Positions 8,557 to 17,202 of a stretch of 64,000 nucleotides of DNA are shown piece after piece. The notes below the pieces were generated by a model that did no database searches, was not told where the DNA came from, and saw nothing but the letters and a program-made list of their open reading frames with translations. Origin of the DNA: an uncultured Clostridia bacterium (GTDB lineage: Bacteria > Bacillota > Clostridia > Lachnospirales > Lachnospiraceae); contig CAMYZE010000004.1 in the NCBI GenBank assembly GCA_947303805.1, positions 62,001 through 126,000 of the forward strand. Reading direction: 5' to 3'. The position numbers and the translations under genes are program-made. Numbering within the stretch: the first letter of the stretch is position 1; each line of letters starts with the position of its first letter.

Positions 8557-8585
8557 ATTGTAACATTATTGTTATTCATTGTCAA
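8557..8585 (-). promoter_or_regulatory. Promoter of vapBC
   Basis: On the minus strand -35 TTGACA (8580-8585), a 17-bp spacer and -10 TACAAT (8557-8562). An inverted repeat TAAC-N6-GTTA lies in the spacer and the palindrome ATGTACAT sits near the start site. Both are candidate antitoxin operators. Confidence 0.75.
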
Positions 8586-8593
8586 TGCACTTA

Positions 8594-8851
8594 TTATATA
8601 TCCCAATTCTCCACCTTCAAATGTTCCATTCCTTCAAACACTTTTACATTATTTGTGACAAGTGTTGACTTTGTTCCTATCGCATGAGCGGCAACCAGCA
8701 TATCAAACGGTCCTATCTCCTTACTAGTCATTTCACACTTTGCTCTTATCATCCCATAATCAATTGACGAGTCTTCATCATATGGCAATATATCTATATT
8801 TGACAAAAACATAGTTAGCGCAAGTAAGTTTTTAGCCACATTTTTACTCAT
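8594..8851 (-). pseudogene. VapC-type PIN-domain remnant lacking its N-terminal half
   Basis: The 85 residues align with only the back half of a VapC. KNLLALTMFLSNIDILPYDE corresponds to the mid-domain of the family, followed by IGPFDMLVAAHAIGTKSTLVTNN and KVENW at the end. The first acidic motif (DTNxxxY) and the second catalytic glutamate are missing, about 45 residues, so a nuclease is unlikely. No antitoxin frame is recognisable upstream in 8852-9002, which holds no other gene. It appears to be the leftover of an older toxin-antitoxin pair beside the intact vapBC. Confidence 0.8.
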
Positions 8852-9002
8852 TAAAAATGCTATAGGAATGTCCCAACGATAGTAAGTGTTATGCGGTAAG
8901 TATATTATTACATATTAAAACGCTCAGCGCAAGTAAATCTTATAATCTAAATTGAAGTATTTTCATTCATATGCTATGCCACTTGCTCCCACAAAGTCCA
9001 AC

Positions 9003-9036
9003 AAAAAAGCAAGAGTTTGCTCTCTTGCTTCTTTTT
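9003..9036 (-). terminator. Intrinsic terminator at the end of the Tad/phosphosignalling operon
   Basis: Arms AGCAAGAG/CTCTTGCT with a six-base loop are flanked by A-rich and T-rich runs. On the minus strand the stem is followed by TTTTTTG, directly after the last gene of the 18-gene operon. Confidence 0.85.
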
Positions 9037-9038
9037 AA

Positions 9039-10235
9039 TTACCTGTTAGCATCATAGCCATTAACAAACAGCGAAATCGGAATTGATAGCAAAAATGCGA
9101 TTACAATATCAGAAATGGTTATATATATAAAATTATTGTTCTTAATGTGCTCAATGATCATTGGCAAAATGCTAAATAAATTATCGAAAGAGTATAATAA
9201 TTTCATGTCTTGACCTAATAGCTTAAGTGTTGCGATAACTGAATTTGTCGAATACACAAAATTTGTAATTCTAAGCACTAGCCAAAATGTAACAGAACAA
9301 TACAGGTGTGATATTATAATATATTTAAACTTTGATCTATCTATTCTAGATAATTTAACAATAAACTTAAAAATTTTAGCCACTATATATAAACCGAAAA
9401 ATAAACTTATATAAATAGGATAATTAATCTTAAATAAACTGACAATATTTTGAAAAGATTTTTCAAAGGAAACTGTTGTTTTGTAGACAACAGGCACATA
9501 ATCACTAATGCTAATGTTAAATAAATTTACTCTGTCAATTCCATTTAAGGTAATTACATTTAATACCTGACCAATCGTGATTGTATTAATTAATACAAAC
9601 ATTGGAGCTAAAATAGTAAACATTGAATCAGGCCATAAAAGAGAACATACAAACATGAGTGCCAAAGATAAATAAACTCCTGTGTCACTTGAGCATCCAG
9701 TTAAAATCATTATGGCTATTGGGAATAAATACTTCCCTCTTTTCTTATCACTTGCCTCTGCACTAACAATTAATAGCAATAATACATTGAATCCTGCAAT
9801 GATAATATTATTTTCCCACATAGAAAAGAACATTAGTGCTGCAACTGGTGAAAAAGCAAGTCCAGTGGACAATATATTCAATAAAGCAGCAATCACAACT
9901 ACTAAAAATATTATCAGTTTTTCATTAATTCTTATATGGACAATTGAATACTGATACAAAAAGATAAATGGGATGGTTGCTAAGAGAAGATAGCCTATAG
10001 GAGCTATGCCACTTCTAATTTCTCTATAGTTTTCACCAATAGAATTTAAACCATCTTTAATGCTGCCATAAAAACTCTTCTGCGGCTCATTATTATATGC
10101 ACTATTCTGAAATGAATTATTCTTTCTACGTTGCTTAATATTTTCACTTACTTCTTTAATTTTATTGATTGAAGATTCTGCCAACTCAGATAGAGATTGA
10201 AGCAGAGACTTTAAATATTCAACTATTCCTTCCAT
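9039..10235 (-). CDS. Polytopic membrane protein of unknown function, last gene of the Tad/phosphosignalling operon
   Basis: I do not recognise the family. The first 80 residues are hydrophilic and helical (SLLQSLSELAESSINKIKEV), possibly an amphipathic or coiled-coil cytoplasmic segment. The remaining 310 residues contain eight to ten hydrophobic stretches with short loops. The start follows the preceding gene by 20 bp and the operon terminator lies directly downstream. By position it may belong with the zinc-ribbon proteins or serve pilus assembly; this is inference only. Confidence 0.7.
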   Translation of the reverse strand: MEGIVEYLKSLLQSLSELAESSINKIKEVSENIKQRRKNNSFQNSAYNNEPQKSFYGSIKDGLNSIGENYREIRSGIAPIGYLLLATIPFIFLYQYSIVHIRINEKLIIFLVVVIAALLNILSTGLAFSPVAALMFFSMWENNIIIAGFNVLLLLIVSAEASDKKRGKYLFPIAIMILTGCSSDTGVYLSLALMFVCSLLWPDSMFTILAPMFVLINTITIGQVLNVITLNGIDRVNLFNISISDYVPVVYKTTVSFEKSFQNIVSLFKINYPIYISLFFGLYIVAKIFKFIVKLSRIDRSKFKYIIISHLYCSVTFWLVLRITNFVYSTNSVIATLKLLGQDMKLLYSFDNLFSILPMIIEHIKNNNFIYITISDIVIAFLLSIPISLFVNGYDANR

Positions 10236-10255
10236 TATGTCTCCAATATATATAA

Positions 10256-11911
10256 TTATTTGCGATACTTGTTTAACAACAACTTATTAACTGTATCAGA
10301 GTATGATAGCGATAACGTCAATCCCGAAACTTTTTTTGAACCAATTTTATCGCCATTAAATACAAGTGATATTCCTGCGTTAGTCATATACCATGTACAA
10401 TATTCATACATAGCATCAGTTGTGCCTTTAATTATATCATCATAGATATCTTCTTCAAATGATTTGCTACTAGACTTAACTTTGTTTAGCATTTTAGTAT
10501 TAAACTCATCAAACTTTTCTTCATCGCTGAATATTGACTCTATTGACAATAATTCTCCAGTACTTACATCCCAGTTAAATCCCTGAACCTCTTTATTATA
10601 TTCCTTGCCATTCTCATACTTTGTTATCGTTTCGGTTATGCTAAATACTTTACCATCATTTCTCTCAACTTTTACGTCATAAGTCATGGAGTAGTTATTA
10701 TCAACTATTATTTGTTCAGAAGACATACCAGTACGGCTTCTATTTGAATTCCACTCATTGACGCTCTGTGCAAGACTCACCTTTTTAATATCTGTAACTA
10801 CAATACTTACATATTTTGTGATTTTTTCATTTGGAATTGTTTCTGTCAATATTTGATAAGCAACACTCTTACCATCGCTTGCAACATCCTCCACACTTGC
10901 TGCAGCTGGTGCTATACTTTGGCTATTTGTCTGATTAGCTTTAGTTGTTGAAGGTACATACTGAGTAGTCGTTACTGGAACTGCAGTTGTCTCTGCCTTT
11001 TTCGTTGTTTCCTTTGCAGTCGCTTTTGTGGTCTCTTTTTCTTTAGACTCATCACTCGTTACTGAGTTTTTTTTTTCGTCTTTTTGTATTACTTCTCCCA
11101 TAGTTGGCCAATAACAACCATCTTCATTTATATAACGACCATCAACAGTTTGATTTGTAACTCTTAAACCATCTTCGCCAACATAGTATAACCCTATCTT
11201 CTTTTGACCATCTTCTCCATAAAATGTAAACTCAATCCACTCATTCTTAGCCCTTTTACCAGTAGCATCTACATAGTATTTATTGTCTACCCACTCATTT
11301 GTTACTTTCTTTCCATCTTCACCTACATAGTAAGTATCATCTATCCATATACCCTTTTGCATTTCGCCATTTATATAGAAATGATTTGCATCTGCTGACC
11401 AATAACCCTCAAGATGAACTGTAGATTTTGTCTCACTTGGAGCTGGCTCTGATACAGTTGCCACTGCAGCGACTGTTTCAACTTGCTTTGATTCAACCAC
11501 TTTGGCACTCTTATTATCTTTCTTTCCAGTCAAGAATGAGAAAAGCAAAGCTACAATTATAATTATAGGACAAATAATTATAATAGGAGACATTTTCTTT
11601 TTTGGTTTTTCACTATTACTATTGGCATTGGCGCTTTGTGCTGCATTTTGATAGTTATAAGATTGATAATTAGGTGCACTTTGCTCTGCCTGATACTGTT
11701 TAAATCCAGTACTTCCAGCCATCATAGTTTTATTGTAATCAATATTGCCACCATTAGATCTTGGTATGTCATTTGACATCACTGTCTTATTATAATCAAC
11801 CTTTCCCTGATTTCCACCGATAAGTTGACCATTAGAATCATGCTGTGCACCGCAGCCTATACAAAATCTTGCACCATTTTTTAATTCTCTACCACAATTT
11901 TGACACTTCAT
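10256..11911 (-). CDS. Zinc-ribbon transmembrane protein with DYNKT motifs, wall-binding repeats and a C-terminal RsiV-like domain
   Basis: This 551-residue protein has a mosaic architecture. Residues 1-30 form a zinc ribbon (CQNCG and CIGCG). Residues 37-70 hold two phospho-acceptor-like motifs, VDYNKTVM (Thr43) and IDYNKTMM (Thr62). A transmembrane helix lies near residues 108-128. Outside are about five cell-wall-binding-type repeats (WxDxKYYVDATGKR) near 165-275, then a Thr-rich linker. A domain of about 200 residues resembles DUF3298/RsiV (ITKYVSIVVTDI, GFNWDVSTGELLSIESIF). There is no signal peptide, so the topology is N-in/C-out. It is a paralogue of the next gene upstream in the operon. 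The proposed role is a membrane scaffold phosphorylated by the operon kinase and read by the FHA protein. Confidence 0.75.
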   Translation of the reverse strand: MKCQNCGRELKNGARFCIGCGAQHDSNGQLIGGNQGKVDYNKTVMSNDIPRSNGGNIDYNKTMMAGSTGFKQYQAEQSAPNYQSYNYQNAAQSANANSNSEKPKKKMSPIIIICPIIIIVALLFSFLTGKKDNKSAKVVESKQVETVAAVATVSEPAPSETKSTVHLEGYWSADANHFYINGEMQKGIWIDDTYYVGEDGKKVTNEWVDNKYYVDATGKRAKNEWIEFTFYGEDGQKKIGLYYVGEDGLRVTNQTVDGRYINEDGCYWPTMGEVIQKDEKKNSVTSDESKEKETTKATAKETTKKAETTAVPVTTTQYVPSTTKANQTNSQSIAPAAASVEDVASDGKSVAYQILTETIPNEKITKYVSIVVTDIKKVSLAQSVNEWNSNRSRTGMSSEQIIVDNNYSMTYDVKVERNDGKVFSITETITKYENGKEYNKEVQGFNWDVSTGELLSIESIFSDEEKFDEFNTKMLNKVKSSSKSFEEDIYDDIIKGTTDAMYEYCTWYMTNAGISLVFNGDKIGSKKVSGLTLSLSYSDTVNKLLLNKYRK

Positions 11912-11932
11912 ATAATCATCTCCTATACATAC

Positions 11933-12835
11933 TTATTGTTTTGGAACATAATTCCTTGAATCGCCTGCTCTCACGTCAGCCCCAGGTATATATATTCCAT
12001 CTTTATCTACATAATATCCATCTGGTGTCAATGCATCTGTCAATTTTGCACCATCAGGACCTAAGTAATACCAAATTGTAACTTCTTGATTTGTAATCTT
12101 CTTCTTGAACTTATACCACTCATTTTTGACTTTCTTTCCACTTGCATCAACATAATATGTGTCATCAATAAGTTGATTCTTTGCCTTTCTACCATCGCTT
12201 CCTACATAATAGTCGCCAACCCATTTATTAGTTAACATTGTTCCATTTTTATAGAAGAATTCCGCATCATTTGACCAATAACCATCAGAAGCGTCGAAAT
12301 CTGATACCACATTCCCATTTTCCGTAGACATTACAGTTGTCTCAACTTGTGCACTGGTCTCACGCACTATATTTTCCACTTTCTTTCTTCTACCTTTTTG
12401 CATTACATTCATGACAACCACGATGATTAGAATCAAGAATACTATTAGTAAAACTGGCGATGGTTTCTTTTTAACTTTATTATTTGCTTTAGGTTGATTT
12501 GTACGAGATGCTTTCGCACCTGCATGATTACCCTGAGGTAAATCATTCGCCATCATCGTCTTGTTGTAATCTATCTTATTTCCCTGAGGCAAATCATTAG
12601 CCATCATTGTTTTATTATAATCCACTTTAGGGCTTTGCTGGAAATCGTTAGCCATAACAGTTTTATTATAGTCAACGCTTTTTCCTTGTGACATATTATT
12701 TATCATTATTGTCTTGTTATAATCAACCTTATTATTTTTAGACACTAATTGACCATTAGAATCATGCTCTGCACCACATGATATGCAGAATCTCGCTCCA
12801 TCTGGCATAGCATTCCCACATTTTTTACAATTCAT
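11933..12835 (-). CDS. Zinc-ribbon transmembrane protein with four DYNKT repeats and wall-binding repeats
   Basis: The 300-residue protein opens with a zinc ribbon (CKKCG at 3-7, CISCG at 17-21). Four tandem 17-residue repeats follow, each holding DYNKT(I/V/M)M, with the threonines at 42, 59, 76 and 93. A basic stretch leads to a transmembrane helix near 128-145. The C-terminal half carries about four wall-binding-type repeats (DDTYYVDASGKKVKNEW). It lacks the RsiV-like end of its paralogue downstream. The regular threonine spacing next to a Ser/Thr kinase, phosphatases and an FHA protein suggests a multisite phospho-docking platform; this is inference. GGAG lies 10 nt before the ATG. Confidence 0.75.
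   Translation of the reverse strand: MNCKKCGNAMPDGARFCISCGAEHDSNGQLVSKNNKVDYNKTIMINNMSQGKSVDYNKTVMANDFQQSPKVDYNKTMMANDLPQGNKIDYNKTMMANDLPQGNHAGAKASRTNQPKANNKVKKKPSPVLLIVFLILIIVVVMNVMQKGRRKKVENIVRETSAQVETTVMSTENGNVVSDFDASDGYWSNDAEFFYKNGTMLTNKWVGDYYVGSDGRKAKNQLIDDTYYVDASGKKVKNEWYKFKKKITNQEVTIWYYLGPDGAKLTDALTPDGYYVDKDGIYIPGADVRAGDSRNYVPKQ
12524..12727 (-). repeat. Four tandem 51-bp coding repeats (DYNKT motif)
   Basis: The segment encodes four in-frame copies of a 17-residue unit with the core VDYNKTxMANDxxQ. The Thr-to-Thr spacing is exactly 17 residues in all three intervals. The first copy is the most divergent and the last two are nearly identical, which suggests recent duplication. Confidence 0.9.
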
Positions 12836-12848
12836 AATTTAATCTCCG

Positions 12849-13616
12849 TTACTCTTCAATTTCTACATATATAAATGACAGATTATCAAGTGCACCATTT
12901 TTATAAACTTCATTCTTTATTGATTCGCTTAATTCCTTTTCCTCAATTTCTTCAGCTGACACTAATTTAACTAATGCCTTTTTATCACAATATTTATAAA
13001 CGCCATCTGAGCATAACAAAAATCTCATTCCCTTTTTTAGTATTCCATTCATTGCATGAATATTTACATTTTCTATTGTGCCAAATGCATTTGTAAGACG
13101 ACCATAATTAGGATTTGTTTTTATTTGATCAACGGTCAAGCCCTCTATTCTTTTTTCATCATTTTCCCACACATCATCTACTGTAAGCGCCACTAAATCA
13201 TTATCAATCAATTGATATATATGACTGTCTCCAGCCCAAAAAATATTGTATGAATCATCATAAATAGCAAGCATAACTAATGTAGAGCCTGAACTATGTC
13301 CATTCGCTGTGTAGTTAGTATATATTTCTTTATTAGCATCTAATAGATACTTTTTTAAATCAGAGACAAATGTTTGTGAGTCATAAACTTTATCAAACTG
13401 TTTTTTAGCAGTTATTATTTTGTCCAAATCAAGTTCTATAAACTTTGCAACATAGCGAACAATTGTATCTGATGCATTTTTTCCATTTTCACATCCGCCC
13501 ATTCCATCAGCAACTATAAAAATAGAACAATTGTCCTTCTCATATGCATATATGGAATCTTCATTTTCTTCTCTCTGTAATCCACTATTAGTAAATGCTA
13601 TTTGCTTAATTTTCAT
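12849..13616 (-). CDS. PP2C-family Ser/Thr phosphatase (second copy)
   Basis: This is a 255-residue PPM/PP2C phosphatase that removes phosphate from Ser/Thr using two metal ions. Motifs seen are EENEDSIYA (metal-binding Asp), FIVADGMGG, the GDSHIY block, LCSDGVYKY and a final DNLSFIYVEI. It ends 13 bp before the zinc-ribbon gene and starts 1 bp after the prepilin peptidase gene. It is clearly diverged from the copy at 28105-28896. It probably reverses phosphorylation of proteins in this operon. Confidence 0.9.
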   Translation of the reverse strand: MKIKQIAFTNSGLQREENEDSIYAYEKDNCSIFIVADGMGGCENGKNASDTIVRYVAKFIELDLDKIITAKKQFDKVYDSQTFVSDLKKYLLDANKEIYTNYTANGHSSGSTLVMLAIYDDSYNIFWAGDSHIYQLIDNDLVALTVDDVWENDEKRIEGLTVDQIKTNPNYGRLTNAFGTIENVNIHAMNGILKKGMRFLLCSDGVYKYCDKKALVKLVSAEEIEEKELSESIKNEVYKNGALDNLSFIYVEIEE

Positions 13617-13617
13617 T

Positions 13618-14187
13618 TTAACCTCTTATAATATAATTGATGTATGCTACCATTTCGCCAATCAGTATGTATACTGCAAATGGAAACTTTATCTTATCAT
13701 CTTCTTCCGAAGTATACTTATTAAAACTTGCTGTAAGAAATATTCCTTTAATGTAGAGAAACACTCTCTTAAAACTTCTTACAAATGCCTTATTCTTTAT
13801 CAATACATATAGTGCGCCAATGCCAGCAATTACCATAATTGTAGAATAGTGATATAAGATGCCACTTCCACCAACCTGTAATCCCACTACTGCTAAAAGT
13901 TTGGCATCGCCACCTTTAAATACTCCCAATACATAGAATATAAAACCAATAACAAAGCCTATCAAAAATCCTATACCACTATCTTTTAGTTTAACATTTA
14001 ATAACTCTACATCTTTGCTGCCATTAGCCAATAAGACAATGTATAGTATGCAATGTATTAATGCAAAGAATAACAAAAAAGATATCAAATATTTATTATA
14101 TATTTTACCTCTTTTATAATCAGTGTATGCACAGACAATTAGCAATAAAAAATAGGCAACTATACTAATTATATTTATTACATGCAA
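13618..14187 (-). CDS. cpaA: Prepilin peptidase CpaA/TadV (A24 family)
   Basis: This is a 189-residue membrane aspartic peptidase that cleaves the leader from Flp pilin and the TadE-like pseudopilins. The two catalytic aspartates are in YTDYKRGKIYN near residue 23 and in KGGDAKLLAVVG near residue 93. Five or six hydrophobic helices are present. The long N-terminal Cys domain and methylase of type IV PilD are absent, as usual for Tad systems. Its start overlaps the end of the FHA gene by 10 bp. Confidence 0.88.
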   Translation of the reverse strand: MHVINIISIVAYFLLLIVCAYTDYKRGKIYNKYLISFLLFFALIHCILYIVLLANGSKDVELLNVKLKDSGIGFLIGFVIGFIFYVLGVFKGGDAKLLAVVGLQVGGSGILYHYSTIMVIAGIGALYVLIKNKAFVRSFKRVFLYIKGIFLTASFNKYTSEEDDKIKFPFAVYILIGEMVAYINYIIRG

Positions 14188-15515
14188 AATCTAAATACCT
14201 CATCATATATGCTTATTTCATCACCATTTTGAAGTGGCTGAGGCATCATCTTTGGTATTGATCTTCCATTGACATAGGTACCATTTGTTGATCCCTCGTC
14301 TCTTATAAAATAAGTGTTTCCCTGTAACAATATAGTTGCATGCTTTCTTGACACATGAGGATTGTCATTTATAACAAAATTAATTTTAAACTGATTATTA
14401 GCTTTACCAATTACAAACTCACTATCATTTATAGGAATGTTTTGTCCTCTATATTGGAGATATGCCATACCGCCTGCATTACCGCCAAAATTAACCTGTG
14501 GCTGTGAATTCACATCGTCCATCATGATTGTTTTATCCATACTACTTTGATAATTTCCTGTAAATTTTGGTGGCACATTATTCTGTCCCTTCTTCTCTTT
14601 CTCTGGTTTTGGCATTGCACCGCCACCTGGCAAATTAATTTCACCACCGCCTGGCATCTTGAAACCGCCACCTCCTCCAGGCATCTTGAATCCACCACCT
14701 CCTCCAGGCATTTTGAATCCACCACCTCCTCCAGGCATCTTCACCTCTGCTGGATTTGGAGCCTTAGGTGCTGCTTGTGAGTTTGCTCCAAATGGCAACT
14801 TAAATCCAGCCGGCTTAGCTTGATTCTGATTAATTGGCGCTTGATTATTTTGACTATTTAAATTTGATTCCTGCACCGGTTGTGCTTGAGGCTGACTTAC
14901 AGGTGGTACATTATCAACCACTCTCTCCTGTTTTTGAGCCATAAAATTATTTTGATTTTGCATCTCACTAGATAAAAACTTATTTATAAAAAGTGATAAA
15001 TCAAGAGTTTGGCATTGATAAACATATTTGAACATTTCATCATATGCTGCTACACCCTCTACTGCAAAGTACTTGCTAAGCAACTCAGAAAAATATTCCT
15101 TAAGTTCATCAGTGTCAGTCTTTAAATCTTTCACAGGAATGTAAGGAAGATAAACATTTAACCCATCGCCAATATATGTATATTCAGGGTTTAATAAGCA
15201 ATAACCAGGCTTAAGGTAATACTCATTCAACTTTAAGAATGTGTTACACAAATTAAAGAGTATTCTTTTTCCATATGATTCATGAAAGCCAGCTTTAGCA
15301 AATTCTGCTATTGACTTTTTGTTACTCAAATCATAATTAAACTTAATCTCGCCATTGATATTGGTAACATTTAATTTAAGAAGACCAAATACATCTGTTT
15401 TTTTAATCATCTCACAACAAAACTCATTGATAACCATTTTCTCTTTTGGTTCAATCGTAAGCATCATTGTACCAGAAAGATTATCAAGTGTAATGTTAAA
15501 CAATGTTTCTTTCAT
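14178..15515 (-). CDS. FHA-domain protein with Gly/Met/Pro repeat linker
   Basis: The 445-residue cytoplasmic protein has three parts. Residues 1-190 form an N-terminal domain like those fused to FHA in clostridial Tad operons (possibly DUF6382). Residues 195-325 are a low-complexity Gln/Pro/Gly linker with FKMPGGGGG repeats. Residues 353-445 form an FHA phosphothreonine-binding domain with FVIGKANNQ, HVSRKH and GSTNGTYVNG. Just before the FHA domain is MDKTIMMDD (Thr329), closely related to the DYNKT motifs of the zinc-ribbon proteins. FHA proteins with such a motif can switch by binding their own phosphothreonine. The proposed role is reader of the operon kinase's marks. Confidence 0.88.
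   Translation of the reverse strand: MKETLFNITLDNLSGTMMLTIEPKEKMVINEFCCEMIKKTDVFGLLKLNVTNINGEIKFNYDLSNKKSIAEFAKAGFHESYGKRILFNLCNTFLKLNEYYLKPGYCLLNPEYTYIGDGLNVYLPYIPVKDLKTDTDELKEYFSELLSKYFAVEGVAAYDEMFKYVYQCQTLDLSLFINKFLSSEMQNQNNFMAQKQERVVDNVPPVSQPQAQPVQESNLNSQNNQAPINQNQAKPAGFKLPFGANSQAAPKAPNPAEVKMPGGGGGFKMPGGGGGFKMPGGGGGFKMPGGGEINLPGGGAMPKPEKEKKGQNNVPPKFTGNYQSSMDKTIMMDDVNSQPQVNFGGNAGGMAYLQYRGQNIPINDSEFVIGKANNQFKINFVINDNPHVSRKHATILLQGNTYFIRDEGSTNGTYVNGRSIPKMMPQPLQNGDEISIYDEVFRFCM
14616..14744 (-). repeat. 27-bp coding repeats (FKMPGGGGG)
   Basis: Residues 258-300 of the FHA protein are three near-identical nine-residue units, with a fourth degenerate one ending in NLPGGG and AMP. The DNA repeats are nearly exact, so this stretch could expand or contract by slippage in steps of 27 bp without breaking the frame. 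Confidence 0.85.
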
Positions 15516-15536
15516 AAATATTATCTCCTAAAAACT

Positions 15537-16133
15537 TTATATTATAGTTGCTGCTAGTAAAAATGGTGCAAGGGGGATTTCGTCAATCTTATTTTTCTTC
15601 TTAGTGATTATCAAATAAATTCCGTAAATAAAAACAAATAGAAATGCCTTAAATAAAAAATGAAATATGTTTGGGAAGCCTATAATCATACCACAGGCTG
15701 CAATTGCCTCTACATCTCCGATGCCGATACTATTTTTCTTTACAAAGAATGCAATTAGCATCAGCACAAGGCTCAAAACAAAACCTATCAGTCCTTCCAA
15801 AAATATCGTAAAGTCTAAAAATATAATTCTATATACTAAAAAGAGTATAAAATATCCAAGTATAACTCTCGTGTCCATAAGATTGGTCTTTATGTCTTCA
15901 AATGTAATTGAAAGTAAAAATGATAGAAGCATATTGAAGGCGAGGTAGTCGGTAAAAAGGTTTTTAAATAAAAAGTAATCTAAGAAATAAAATACTATAT
16001 TTAAAAATATTATTATAACTACCGATATTTTAAAGTACTTTTTATCACTTTTATATAATAAAATAATATTAATAGCGATTGATATTAATAGCAATATTAG
16101 CATTGATATAATTTTAAATGAAAATAAATTCAT
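15537..16133 (-). CDS. Second A24-type prepilin peptidase-like membrane protein
   Basis: The 198-residue protein has six hydrophobic segments. Two aspartates sit in the A24 context: FEDIKTNLMDTRV near residue 80 and SIGIGDVEAIAACGM near residue 139, followed by EIPLAPFL near the end, as in type IV prepilin peptidases. It differs from the CpaA-like gene at 13618-14187, so the operon has two processing enzymes. The C-terminus is short. Confidence 0.8.
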   Translation of the reverse strand: MNLFSFKIISMLILLLISIAINIILLYKSDKKYFKISVVIIIFLNIVFYFLDYFLFKNLFTDYLAFNMLLSFLLSITFEDIKTNLMDTRVILGYFILFLVYRIIFLDFTIFLEGLIGFVLSLVLMLIAFFVKKNSIGIGDVEAIAACGMIIGFPNIFHFLFKAFLFVFIYGIYLIITKKKNKIDEIPLAPFLLAATII

Positions 16134-16144
16134 TGAATTAAATA

Positions 16145-17197
16145 TTATGGATTATTGCTAACACACTTCAAACATGGCGTATATCCTTCGTTTATAGCAT
16201 CGTCCAATAGTTTCTCGACAGAATAATTTCCTTGTTCACTACAGCGTGGTTCAGAGTGATATTTTTTTCCTGATTTTGTGTATACATACACTACTACCGC
16301 TTCTACTTTTGAATCTTCATTAGTATTTTTTTCTTTCGATATCTTGTTTTTTAAAGATGTACCATTCTTACCAATAAAAGGCTTAATGGTTACAACATTT
16401 GTCATTCTGATATTTCTATTAATAACAGAATACTCTAAACTCTTTTGATTTACAAATGAAAAAGGATTATCGTATAAATAATCGACCGCCAGTGTAACTG
16501 AGCCGTCTGAATTAAATGATGAATGCAAAATATTAAACTCGGAAATTCTGCTCATTGGAATTCCAAAGTTTTTTCGGTAATTATCAAATAGAATATAAGA
16601 AACCGTTCCTCCAGTTCCACCAACCACAGTATCGGCTATCAATTTCTTAACAACACTCGCACCATTTTCAGCAGTAACCTCTCCAAGTTTTTTTAATTCA
16701 CCTGTGAAGTTATTAAACTTATTAAATGTATCATTAACATTATTGCCTAAACGTTTTAGATTCTCTATAAATTGTTGAATTTTTTCAATAGCTTTTTTAG
16801 CTTTATCTATAAGATTGGTCGTCTCTTCCTTTTTTGTAAAAGGCTCGCCGAGCGCAGCAAATGAACCAACTGTGTTCGCGGCTGAATCCTCTAATTCGCT
16901 AAAACCACTTTTAGTTATCTTTAATTCACTTTCAACTGCACTGTAACCTTCATTTATTTCACCGAGTTTTTCTATAAATGTTGCATAGTTTTCTTCTTTT
17001 GCAAAACGATACAAAATATATGAATTTTGCGACACAACTTTTGCAGTATTGTTGAGTGCCTGTTGCATACCAACATGAACCATACATATATTCAGTATGT
17101 TCGCAATAAATAATAATGTAATAATAACTATTGGCAACACTAATGTTGCTTCAACAGTTAAACTACCTTTTTTCTTTTTTTTGAAAAAAATATTCAT
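16145..17197 (-). CDS. TadE-like pseudopilin with a C-terminal Cys-rich domain
   Basis: The 350-residue protein starts with a basic leader and a class III-type site: KKKKKG then SLTVEATLVLPIVI, where E+5 and the hydrophobic helix mark a TadE-family pseudopilin. The middle holds helical segments. The last 50 residues form a separate domain with KYHSEPRC and GYTPCLKC, a CxxC-type module seen at the end of some secreted nucleases and surface proteins, probably metal-binding. This fusion is uncommon among pseudopilins. The protein should sit in the pilus base or at the tip, exposed outside. Confidence 0.78.
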   Translation of the reverse strand: MNIFFKKKKKGSLTVEATLVLPIVIITLLFIANILNICMVHVGMQQALNNTAKVVSQNSYILYRFAKEENYATFIEKLGEINEGYSAVESELKITKSGFSELEDSAANTVGSFAALGEPFTKKEETTNLIDKAKKAIEKIQQFIENLKRLGNNVNDTFNKFNNFTGELKKLGEVTAENGASVVKKLIADTVVGGTGGTVSYILFDNYRKNFGIPMSRISEFNILHSSFNSDGSVTLAVDYLYDNPFSFVNQKSLEYSVINRNIRMTNVVTIKPFIGKNGTSLKNKISKEKNTNEDSKVEAVVVYVYTKSGKKYHSEPRCSEQGNYSVEKLLDDAINEGYTPCLKCVSNNP

Positions 17198-17202
17198 CTC
17201 AC

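Noticed and set aside
8594..8851. A complete small VapC toxin
   Set aside because: It starts in the middle of the PIN fold; the first acidic motif and the second glutamate are missing.
12524..12727. Regular 51-bp repeats that could look like a CRISPR array
   Set aside because: The repeats are in frame, encode a 17-residue unit with no variable spacers, and lie inside a gene with a good start and neighbours.
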